A stretch of 64,000 nt of DNA, from positions 20,745,631 to 20,809,630 of the forward strand of contig NC_134569.1 in assembly GCF_050947875.1 (NCBI RefSeq), in the 5' to 3' direction. Positions 1-9,089 of the stretch are shown here, piece after piece. The position numbers and the translations under genes are program-made. Source of the DNA: Dermacentor variabilis (Eukaryota > Arthropoda > Arachnida > Ixodida > Ixodidae). The stretch's first letter is position 1; each line of letters opens with the position of its first letter. The notes under the pieces were generated by a model, which searched no databases, was not told where the DNA came from, and saw only the letters and a program-made list of their open reading frames with translations.

Positions 1-1112
1 TGCGTCCGGCGCTGAGAACTTGATCCGTCCCAGAAACTTGTTTCTTGGCCCTGCACACGTGACATTCTGCACTCTTGCCCGTTTTATCGCGAACGCGTTC
101 CCAGTCGAAGCGGTCGCGAGACAAACACGAGCCCGAAGGATGTAACGCAGCGCGTGCGTTATGTTACGCGTATACGGTCACGTACGCGCGGCACGGAGAA
201 CGACGCCGAGAAACGTGTTCTGCGATATCAACCGAACGGAGAAAGCACGTTTCGCGTTTATCGATGAAAAACCATGTCGCATTATGAAACAACAAGCGAC
301 CGCACCGAGGAAAAACGAAGAAAGTAAGAATGCAGGGCGGCGTACAAACACCTGTCGTGTGCGAAGACGGTGCTGCATCAATATATGTTCTGTTACTAAC
401 GTGATACTGCGCTGCCGGCAGCATCGAAAGTCCTGCCCGTATCCAGCTTTTCTGGACATGAGGGTTTAGTTCGCGTGAGTGCCACCACGTGGCGCACTAA
501 CCTTAAACTTTTCAAACTTCCCGCGGTGACACGTGATGACGTCAACCAAAAAAAAATAAATAAATAAAAGCTATCCCTGCGCATTGAACTTCGCCACAAT
601 GCTTGTCCCGCCGGTGTTATCAGTGGTCTTGATCAAGCGTATTCGCTCGTCGCCTAGAAATTACTCGTCATCCTAAGAGCGTTTAGTCGCGACGAACAAT
701 GGTTGATTCTGGGCTTTTGATGCGGTTCTTTTTTTTCTTTTTTCCTTTTCCTTTTCTTTTTCTTTTTTTTCATTCTACGGAGTAAAGAAGCTAGCCTAAT
801 CATCAGAAGTACTTCGGGGCAGCCTTTCTTCAGTCGGCACACATTGTTAACGTCCGAACATCGCACAGCGTCTACTAGAGATGCCGTCGTGGACGGATTT
901 TGATTTTCCACTATCGAATTCGTTAAGGTTCACACAATTATTTCACTAGCGACATTGCAATGCGCACTCATGGGCCACCGCCGCAGCTGCAAATCTAGAT
1001 GTGCTTAAGCATAAATACATATACATGGATAAGTTGGTTTTTCACCTTAACACAAAAGTCACGATACAAGAGTTGAGCAAACTGTCTCTGTGTCGTCGCA
1101 GGGTGTGAGACC
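1..1112. other. Gene-free stretch with pyrimidine tract
   Basis: No domain-bearing reading frame is visible on either strand. Short overlapping frames at 75-599 have no recognisable motif. Positions 723-772 form an almost pure T/C tract. Nothing else can be supported. Confidence 0.6.
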
Positions 1113-1260
1113 GGGCTAGTTGGTATTCCATGTTAAAGTGACTAGCGCAAGAGTGGACACGGGACACTAGAGGCGACAAGGATAAGCGCAAACATCCAAC
1201 TGGGCGCTTGTCCTTGTAGCGTCTTTAGTGTTGCCTGTCCACTCTTGCACTAGTCACTTC
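1113..1260 (+). repeat. Foldback hairpin repeat with GGGCTAGTTGGTA head
   Basis: The head motif GGGCTAGTTGGTA (1113-1125) precedes a long inverted repeat. The left arm is about 1136-1189 and the right arm about 1204-1260, with a loop of about 14 nt. The arms pair over about 54 bp with scattered mismatches (shared core GTGACTAG, GCAAGAGTGGACA, AAGCGC). No coding capacity. It is probably a short foldback or MITE-like repeat. The same head precedes the hairpin at 33736. Confidence 0.75.
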
Positions 1261-1675
1261 AGTTTGTGTCGTCGTCCGTTAGCATGCTATAGGCGAAGCT
1301 GTTCGCAATATTACGTCTCCATTTACCGGCCACCAGGCCAGGTACACCATTGGGTACGACATATACAGTACTTGCGGTTAGTTTCCAAAGTAGTCTCCTA
1401 TGGCGGTTATCCACGTGCGTGAAGCAAGAACGATATTTAAAATTATTGTGCAGTAATATATGCGGGATTTGTGTGTTCTCCACATTCTCTACCACGTTGC
1501 CGTATTATGTAGCCGCGATGTAGACTAGCAGCTATCGAACGCCATAAAGGCTATCCACATACTCAAAGACCTCGCGCACAACTCCTGACGCTTAATTGTA
1601 TTCAAAAGTTGTGCGACTGCCCAGGACATCCCTAACGATTGTTACATAACACATTGTGAGGTTTTACTTGCCAAA
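1261..1675. other. Gene-free stretch
   Basis: No recognisable gene, RNA or repeat was seen here. The small open frames on both strands have no motif. Confidence 0.5.
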
Positions 1676-1809
1676 TTCAAAGGGAGTATGGTAGCGCGAT
1701 TCAAAGACGGGCAAAGAGAAGACACAAAGGGACACACACAGTGCTGTGTGTGTCCCTTTGTGTCTTCTCTTGTCCTGTCTTTGAATCGCGCTACCATACT
1801 CCCTTTGAA
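1676..1809. repeat. Near-perfect 134-bp palindrome
   Basis: The arms 1676-1741 and 1744-1809 are reverse complements, with about three mismatches over 66 bp and only a 2-nt centre. The outer ends are TTCAAAGGG and CCCTTTGAA. The inner text is a CACACA/TGTGTG stretch. It can extrude as a long cruciform. No coding capacity. It is grouped with the hairpins at 1136, 33736 and 34760 by architecture, not by full sequence identity. Confidence 0.85.
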
Positions 1810-1843
1810 GATGCATTACAACAAGCCCACATTGCAACCCTCG

Positions 1844-2060
1844 TTTACTTGCCAAAACCACGATTTCATTAGGAGGCACGCCGTAGTGGACGATTCGAGA
1901 ATAATTTAGACCACTTGGGATTTTTTAACATGTGCCTAACCCTAAGTACGCGGGTTTTCGCATTTCACACCCATTGAAATACCGCTGCCGTGGTTGGCAT
2001 TTGATCTCGAGACCTCGTGATTAGCAGCCGAACCCAATAAAAGCTAAGCAACTACGGAGG
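1844..2060 (-). repeat. tRNA-derived SINE (tick Ruka-type), minus strand
   Basis: Read on the minus strand, a tRNA-like head (near 1985-2055) is followed by the conserved body and a tail, whose plus-strand complement is TTACTTGCCAAAACCACGA and GGCACGCCGTAGTGG. It matches the other SINE copies at 2995, 25909, 28711, 34303 and 57500. The head is diverged and no TSD was found. It is a non-autonomous retroposon presumed to be mobilised by a LINE. Confidence 0.8.
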
Positions 2061-2982
2061 GGAAGGAATGTTGGCAGTAGGAGGAAGGTGACAGCCGCAA
2101 GGTGAGACAATTTGTTCCAATCCTCATTGCGCGAAAATCGGTAACATCTGTCGAAGAATGACACCGAAGAATGCACTGTATTCAATGAGTGAAAAAATTA
2201 TGCGAATCCTATGTATGTGCGAATCGATGTAAGCAAAGCTTTCTGCGTTTGTTGTCATTGTCATACGTAATCTCCACTGAGTAGAGAGGCACTCTCTAAT
2301 GAAATGCTGTCAATGTTTGCCTGATTACGCCTGCCATTGTGATGCAAATAAACGGGCGCCTTCAACTCTTTTTCTCAGAAATAAACGCTGAATGAAATGC
2401 TGACGTGATCCTAAACAAGATCAACAAGCGCCGTAGTACTCGATCTTACGACGCCCATAATCGTAAGCTTATATTCGTGATTTTTTTTTGGTTTTTTTCT
2501 TTCCAGTGTCATCTCTTACGCTACTCGCTCCTGCTAGACACAACACAAACACGCAACGACCTTAATGAAGTATCAATTACACGCTAGTTGACACACTGTC
2601 GACGTATATTTCCGCTGAGCACCGGGATTGGAGCGTTGTCCTGTCTATGGTGACATTATCCATCTACAGCCTCGCTCAACAACACCACTCGTTACTCATC
2701 ACGTTTTTTTTTTTGTCGGCAAGAGTATAGAGTATTTCCTCTGAATGTGCTTTCGGCTTTATGCGTGACCTTGCACGCCCGCTTATTCTGTTACGTTGAC
2801 GGCGACCGTTGTCGTCAGGATGCCGCATCATTCTGAGCTTCGCAGTCACCAGAGAGCACAGAAAGCTGTCTTCACAAACAAACCGAGATTCAAGCCCATC
2901 TCCCAAATGCTCCATCTTGCATTTGGGAAATGGGCACGCTAACCATTACGCTACCACCTGCCTCCACCAATTTCTGTTTATC
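2061..2982. other. Gene-free stretch
   Basis: No recognisable domain, RNA gene or repeat. A T-run sits at about 2705-2714 and a short AC-rich segment near 2540. Confidence 0.5.
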
Positions 2983-2994
2983 TATCTGCCTGGA

Positions 2995-3228
2995 CCCGCC
3001 ATGGTTGCTCAGTGGCTGTGGTGTTGGGCTGCTGAGCACGAGGTCGCAGGATTGAATCCCGGCCACGGCGGCCGCATTTCGGTGGGGGCGAAATGCGAAA
3101 ACACCCGTGTACTTAGATTTAGGTGCACGTTAAAGAACCCCAGTTGGTCTAAATTTCCGGAGTCCCTCACTACGGCGTGCCTCATAATCAGAAAGTGATT
3201 TTGGCACGTAAAACCCCATAATTTTTTT
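2995..3228 (+). repeat. tRNA-derived SINE with 12-bp TSD
   Basis: The 12-mer TATCTGCCTGGA flanks the element at 2983-2994 and 3229-3240, which is a clear TSD. The head carries a Pol III A box (GGTTGCTCAGTGG) and a B box-like GGATTGAATCC. The body contains GTGCACGTTAAAGAACCCC, and the end reads TTTTGGCACGTAAAACCCC followed by a short A/T tail. This is the best-preserved SINE in the window. It is inferred to be an ixodid Ruka-type SINE. The family name comes from memory and has not been checked against a library. Confidence 0.9.
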
Positions 3229-3240
3229 TATCTGCCTGGA

Positions 3241-3778
3241 GCAATTGCCGGACTTGTTCGCCAAGCTAAACCCGCCTGCTGCTACAATTCACCACCACCA
3301 TCACCACCACCACCCTCCCACTTCACGTTTTTGCCGCAGACGCAGGCAGAATGGATGCAGAAACGAAAAAAAAGTAAAGATTGCTTGAGCGGCCAGCTGA
3401 CACATGACCTTAACTTTGGCAGGTTATTCTCATTGGAGCGCATGTAGGCTTGCGGTTGTGTGCAGATTGTGGGTCGCCTTAGCTTTATTGTAAATTTGCT
3501 TTCACCGACTCTTTTCAGCTAGAACTCAAATGCCGGACAAAAATGATACCTACCGCTTGAATATTTTTCTTGTTTTCTTGGTTTCAACCAAAAACGCTGA
3601 TTTACACAAATAGTGATCTTTTCAAGAAATGGCATAAGGATACTACATTTCGAGGTCATGTCGTTGTGTCAGTACGGGCCGGCACCACGTATCGACGAAA
3701 GGGCATCACAGTGCCGATGCACGCGGCAGGTTACTGAATGAAGAAAACAGGAAGCGACTGTTTTTCAGTTCTCGCAAC
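3241..3778. other. Gene-free stretch
   Basis: No recognisable gene. A short (CAC)n run lies at about 3290-3314. The rest is unremarkable flank of the gypsy element. Confidence 0.5.
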
Positions 3779-3782
3779 ATAT

Positions 3783-3934
3783 TGTAACAGATACGAAAGG
3801 CACGCACAAGAAGAGAAGAAAGAGAGGGCGAAGAAAACTAGGAGTTAGAGAGGCCGGGCTGCGCTACGATCACGCTACCATCATCGTCCAATTCTCCTGT
3901 AAATAAAACCATTTCTCCGCAGCTTCTCGTAACA
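3783..3934 (+). repeat. 5' LTR (152 bp)
   Basis: It starts TGTAACAG and ends TAACA, and its partner is at 8934-9085. It carries a purine-rich block (AGAAGAGAAGAAAGAGAGG) and an AATAAA signal at 3902-3907. At 152 bp it is very short for a gypsy LTR. No clear TATA box was seen. A possible primer-binding site beginning TGG (about 3938) follows, but I cannot assign its tRNA. Confidence 0.95.
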
Positions 3935-3950
3935 GTTGTGGTGAAAGGTG

Positions 3951-5351
3951 ATGCGTAATCGACACCCGAAGACGGAGGCTGAACCACAAGTTCTTCGACG
4001 GAGCCATCGCCTTGCTGGACTCCCACCGAATTCACCGGAGCTGAACATGTCCCACGACGCAGAAGAACAACGACCCATTCCAACTGCTGCCCCGACAAGT
4101 TCTGTTCTGCAACTGAGAGATGCGCGTCTCTTCGCCGGAAGATCGGACGAAGACGTCGAGGAATGGCTCATCCATTATCACCGGGTGAGTGCCGCCAACA
4201 GGTGGAACAGCGCTTCTCAGCTTTCGAACGTCGTGTTCTTTCTAACGGATACTGCGTTGGTGTGGTTCGACAACCACGAGGAAACATTCACAACATGGGG
4301 AAGATTTGTTTCGGAAATCAAAGAGCGATTCGGCGACTCCGCGACGAAAAAGAAAAGGGCAGAACAGACGCTACTGCGACGTGCGCAAGTACCAGGCGAA
4401 ACCTGCACGACCTACATTGAGGAAGTAATAAAGCTGTGTAGGATGGTGGACTCAGGAATGTCCGAGGAAGACAAAGTCGGGCACATTCTAAAAGGAATTG
4501 CCAAGGATGTTTACAATTTCCTAATTGCAAAAGACAGCCTGGCTTCCGCCGCTGACATCATTCGGCACTGTCGTACTTTCGAGCAACTAAAGACGAGGCG
4601 CATAACGCCGAAGTTTGGCAGGCTAGCCAATGTAACGACAGTTGCAAGCGTGGACAGCAACCAGCCCCTTGATCTTGAATCAACGATCCGACAAATAGCT
4701 CGGGAAGAACTCAGCCTGCACGCGCAAGTGACACATCCAGGCACTCATAGCTTCCGCCTACCACCAGATTTTGAGCCAAACGTGGCATCCTTCTCCCCGT
4801 ATCCTGCGGCAAGGGGCACTGAGGATTATGAACTCGCGCCCCGACAGCAGTCACGTCTCTACGACAGAGGCCCTACTTATGACTCTCGGCCACAACGAGA
4901 GCAACCGCATTTTTACCCCCGAGGCCCTGCGACTTCTGTCAGGCCACGACAAGAACAGCACCAACCCTACTACAACGACGCGACTTATGAAAGATATAAC
5001 GGATTTCAGCAAGCAGCAGAGACACGTCATCCACATGACCACGAACTTTCTCGCCGCCCGCAGCCGTCTACCATTCGTTTCGAGGAAGACGCTGTGAACC
5101 GCGACCCTCCCGTGTGCTACAACTGCGGTTCCACCGGCCATATAGTTCGGTATTGTCACCAAGCCCGTCAATCACGTAGGACACCATCGATGTTCTCGCC
5201 ACCCAGAACCCGTACTTCATATGACCTGCGGACGACCGATTTGCTTCCAAGAGATCACTTCTCACACGAGACCAGACGCAGCGATTCGCCAACATCTGAG
5301 CGGAGTTTGACGCCACCAAATAGCCGTCCCCGTCACTCTCCGTCCCCTTAG
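3951..5351 (+). CDS. gag: gypsy Gag polyprotein
   Basis: An uninterrupted frame of about 466 codons from ATG 3951 (a GTG at 3948 is in frame). It is the retrotransposon capsid/nucleocapsid precursor that packages element RNA. The N-terminal half has the usual Ty3/gypsy retrotransposon gag region (around residues 45-200, with WLIHYHRV and DTALVWFDNHEETFTTWGRF). The middle is rich in Pro, Arg, Gln and Tyr. One zinc knuckle CYNCGSTGHIVRYC (C-X2-C-X4-H-X4-C) sits near residues 390-403. The frame ends at TAG 5349-5351, and pol follows about 50 nt later. It is notably intact while pol is broken. Confidence 0.9.
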   Translation: MRNRHPKTEAEPQVLRRSHRLAGLPPNSPELNMSHDAEEQRPIPTAAPTSSVLQLRDARLFAGRSDEDVEEWLIHYHRVSAANRWNSASQLSNVVFFLTDTALVWFDNHEETFTTWGRFVSEIKERFGDSATKKKRAEQTLLRRAQVPGETCTTYIEEVIKLCRMVDSGMSEEDKVGHILKGIAKDVYNFLIAKDSLASAADIIRHCRTFEQLKTRRITPKFGRLANVTTVASVDSNQPLDLESTIRQIAREELSLHAQVTHPGTHSFRLPPDFEPNVASFSPYPAARGTEDYELAPRQQSRLYDRGPTYDSRPQREQPHFYPRGPATSVRPRQEQHQPYYNDATYERYNGFQQAAETRHPHDHELSRRPQPSTIRFEEDAVNRDPPVCYNCGSTGHIVRYCHQARQSRRTPSMFSPPRTRTSYDLRTTDLLPRDHFSHETRRSDSPTSERSLTPPNSRPRHSPSP

Positions 5352-5404
5352 CGCCGTTCTTCCTCACCGCCTCCGGGAAACTAGCATCCGCGGCCAGTGG
5401 ATGT

Positions 5405-8400
5405 GTGGTCACCGGACGGTCTTTGCAAGAAATACCTCTGCCTGTTGTGATGTTCCAAAACACAGTGAATGTCTCGATTGACGGAATACCGACCATGGCG
5501 TTAGTTGATACTGGGGCGACTGTGTCTGTGATGAGCCTCACTTTCAAAAACCGGCTAGGCCGCAAAGTTTTTTCTTGGAACGACGGTATTACCTTTCGTG
5601 GAGTAGGCGGCGAGTGGCTTCATCGCCTTGGTGTTTGTGCTGTGAGTGTTTTGTTGGCTGGGAAAGTGTTTGTGCCGGAATTCCTTGTCCTTTCTCGTTG
5701 TTCGCACGACGTTATTCTTGGTATCGATTTTCTTGAACAGTGCGGCGCTTCCGTGGACTGTGGTTATGGTGAAATGTCATTGAACAAGTTCTTTATATCA
5801 GCACATTCCGAACAAAGCTTGGGTGGTGAAGACGGGGACACAGACACACTCAGTGTTCTTGATGAAGTGATTGTACCATCGTGTTGCCTGACGCCCGTTC
5901 GTGTTTCTACAACTACTGTTGATGCTGATTGTGTTGACCTTGTAGTTAGGCCTCTCCGCATAAACTGTGCTAAAAAAATATACTTGTGCCCTGCTCTGTC
6001 GTGTGAATGACGAAAGGAGTCGCCACATTGTGGGCGCTGAACTGTTCCGCCACGCCGGTTGTCCTTCCTCGCGGTATGAAAATCGCTCTTTTCGATGAAG
6101 CCGCATGTAGTTCAATAGCGGCAGTAACTACGGACGTCTCTACAGCTTGCTTTCCTTGCGATAATCGCCATTCTGAAGACCTAATGCTTCGCATGATCAG
6201 CAAGGCTCTCGGTACATCGGAACAGCAAGCACTGGTACAAGTCCTTGCCAGCCATGAGGCCGCATTCGACTTCACGAATGGAGATGCACCCCTTCATTTA
6301 CCGTCGTCCCGCGCTCGTCACAGAATAGATACCGGCTCAGCACACCCCATCCGTCAGAAACCCTACCGAGTGTCATCGTCCGAGCTCAAAGTTATTGCCG
6401 AGCAAGTCAAGGGGATGATGAACAAAGGTGTCGTTCAAGAGTCATCTAGTCCATGGGCAGCCTCAGTAATCGTGGTCCGAAAAAAAGATGGTTCCTGGAG
6501 ATTCTGCGTGGATTACAGACATCTAAACGCAGTGATGAAGAAGGATGTCTATCCAATACCGCGAATCGATGACGTCATTGATTGCTTACACGCTGCTTCT
6601 TACTTCTCAACACTTGATTTGCGATCGGGGTACTGGCAAATACCTATGGACCCTGCCGACAAGGAAAAGATCGCTTTCGTGACTCCAGATGGCCTATTCG
6701 AATTTAATGTTGTGCCTTTTGTCCTTTGCAATGCTCCTGCCACCTTTGAAAGATTCATGGAAACAGTACTGCGTGGTCTAAAGTGGGAGATATGCATGTG
6801 TTACCTCGATGATGTTGTAATCTTTGGCCGCACGTTTGAAGAACATAACGAACGCCTCAGCCTCGCTCTCGACTGCATTGAGAAAGCTGGGCTGGTCCTA
6901 AACTCAAAAAAGTGTCGGTTCGGCGAACGTCAAACACTGGTCCTGGGACACTTAGTCGACAAGGATGGCGTCAGACCCTATGCTCGTAAGATTGAAGCAG
7001 TGAGCTCCTTCAAGCCACCGCAGTCAGCACGAGAACTCCGCTCATTCTTTGGCCAATGTTCGTATTTTCGTCGTTTTCTTCCCTGGTTTGCCGACATCGT
7101 TTACCCGTTGACAAGTATTTTGCGACAAAATGCATCCTTCAATTGGACACCAGAGTGTGACGCATCATTCTCTCAACTGAAGTTTATACTAACGTCAGCA
7201 CTCCTCTTGCGTCACTTCGATCTATCTTGCCCGACTGAAGTTCACACTGATGCGAGTGGAATCGGGATAGGAGCGGTACTTGTACAACGTCACAGTGGCG
7301 CAGAACATGTTGTCGCATATGCCAGGAGTTGTCTGAGCAAATCTGAACGCAATTATACGGTTACGGAACAGGATTGCCTGGCAGCCGTTTTCGCCGTACA
7401 AAAGTTTCGATGTTATCTTTACGGTAGACCATTCAAGATTATCAACGACCATCATTCTTTGTGCTGGCTGGTCGGTTTGCGTGATCCCTCTGGTCGCCTC
7501 GCACGTTAGGCGCTGTGCCTCCAGGAATACGACTTTGTGGTATCGTACAAGAGTGGCCGTCGTCACGCTGACGCAGACTGGCTCTCTTGCGACTACCGAC
7601 TGCGATGCTGAGAATTTTGACGACTGTCTCGCTGCTGTTACTCCTACGTTCCCTGACGCGGCAGACTTTCAGCGAGAACAACGGGATGATGTTACCCTTG
7701 ATCCGCTTTTTGTCGCCGCCCGTACTTCTAAAGGTAGCGGTCGCTTTACGGTCCGTGATAAATTGCTGTACAAAACTAATTACTCCGGGCATAGAGCGCG
7801 TTTTCTGCTTCTTGTCCCCGAGAGTCTCCGCTCCGACGTTCGACGCGTCATGCATGACGATGTGATATCCGGCCATTTCGGCTTCGTACGAACGCTGCAC
7901 CGCACGCAGGAGCGCTTTTACAGGCCCAAGATGTACGAAACAACCAAGCGCTATGTCGCTAGTTGTGAAACGTGCCAACGTCACAAGCGACCGACCACCG
8001 CAGCCCCGGGTCCCCTTCGGCCATTGACACCGCCCAGTACGCCGTTCGAGCAAGTAGGCATTGACCTTTTGGGTCCATTCCCGTCATCTAACAACAGGAA
8101 CCGCTGGATAATTGTCTGCGTAGACTATCTTACATGGTATGCAGAAACTGCAGCCATACCGTCTTCCACCGCTGCTTGCGTGGCGGCCTTCCTGCTCCGT
8201 TCCGTGGTCCTTCGTCATGGCCCACCACGTGTCATCATCAGCGGCCGTGGTCGCCAGTTCACGGCTGATGCCATTGAAGAGTTACTTCGTTTGTGTACTT
8301 CACAGTTCCGTCATTCCACGCCGTATGATCCACAGACCAATGGCCTCGTTGAAAGGACAAACAGAACGCTGACTAACATGCTTGCTATGTACGTCTCCTC

Positions 8401-8899
8401 CAATCATAAGAACTGGGACGACGTGCTGCCCTTCATCACTTATGCATACAACACTGCGAAGCACGAAACCACGAACTATAGCCCATTTTATCTCCTGTAT
8501 GCAAGGTTACCGCGAAGCCCTCTGGACACTTTCTTACCCTTCGTTCTGCACAGTGATGATTCTGTATCGAAAACTTTGTGTCTCGCCGAAGAAGCGCGTC
8601 GAATAGCTCGTCTTCATACTCTGGCCTCGCAAAGTCATTCGAAAGAGCGATACAACGACCGTCACGTACAAGTATCGCTGCAAAAAGGTGACTTATTCCT
8701 CCTTTGGACACCGCAACGCAAGCGTGGATTGCGCCCAAAGTTCTTGTCACAATATTCAGGCCCATTTGTAGTTGTGGACCGCCTGAGCGAACTCATTTAC
8801 GTCATAGCTCGCCTCCCGTGCAATGGTTGGCGATCAAGCAGAACTCAGCTGACTCATATTGCTCGCCTGAAGCTTTCCTACCCTGCTTGTACATCCTGA
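5405..8899 (+). pseudogene. pol: gypsy Pol (protease-RT-RNase H-integrase), broken
   Basis: Encodes the enzymes for copying and inserting the element. The protease (ALVDTGATVSVM) lies near 5500, RT 6340-6990 with YLDD at 6802-6813, and RNase H starts near 7240 (HTDASG). The integrase has an HHCC domain (CETCQRHK near 7967) and a core at 8050-8360. Breaks: a frame change at an A-run near 5972-5978, an in-frame TGA at 6004-6006, a TAG at 7507-7509 where the family has Trp, and a frame change near 7580-7600. The integrase motif usually written SDRGxxF reads SGRGRQF, with GGC at 8243-8245, so the second catalytic Asp is missing. The third acidic residue (GLVERTN) is kept. A full-length enzyme could not be made. 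Stop at 8897-8899. Confidence 0.92.
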
Positions 8900-8924
8900 C
8901 TCGCCCCACGGGCTTCGTCTGCTT

Positions 8925-8933
8925 GCGGGGAAA
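8925..8933 (+). other. Polypurine tract-like stretch
   Basis: GCGGGGAAA lies directly 5' of the 3' LTR, where the plus-strand primer of LTR elements is expected. It is short but correctly placed. Confidence 0.6.
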
Positions 8934-9085
8934 TGTAACAGATACGAAAGGCACGGACAAGAAGAGAAGAAAGAGAGGACGAAGAAAACGAGGAGTTAGA
9001 GAGGCCGGGCTGCGCTACGATCACGCTACCATCATCGTCCAATTCTCCTGTAAATAAAACCATTTCTTCGCAACTCCTCGTAACA
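8934..9085 (+). repeat. 3' LTR (152 bp)
   Basis: Same length as the 5' LTR, with six visible substitutions. AATAAA is at 9053-9058. It is followed by ATAT at 9086-9089, the second TSD copy. Confidence 0.95.
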
Positions 9086-9089
9086 ATAT

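Larger units (their letters stand above)
3783..9085 (+). mobile_element. Ty3/gypsy LTR retrotransposon, full-length but decayed
   Basis: A 5303-bp element is bounded by two 152-bp LTRs (TGTAACAG...CGTAACA). The flanking ATAT (3779-3782 and 9086-9089) is a 4-bp TSD. Order: LTR, gag with a CCHC knuckle, aspartic protease, reverse transcriptase, RNase H, integrase, polypurine stretch, LTR. The RT-RNase H-integrase order places it in Ty3/gypsy (Metaviridae-type) rather than copia. No env-like frame is present. The LTRs differ at about 6 of 152 positions, so the insertion is not brand new. pol has at least two premature stops and two frame breaks, so this copy is inferred to be non-autonomous. Confidence 0.95.

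Noticed and set aside
1688..1909. Small proteins encoded in the palindromes
   Set aside because: The frames are mirror images caused by the inverted arms and have no independent support.
7481..7590. Start of a separate integrase gene at the ATG near 7481
   Set aside because: This part overlaps the RNase H coding text in another frame. The integrase frame only becomes meaningful after about 7590, so it is a frame break in pol.
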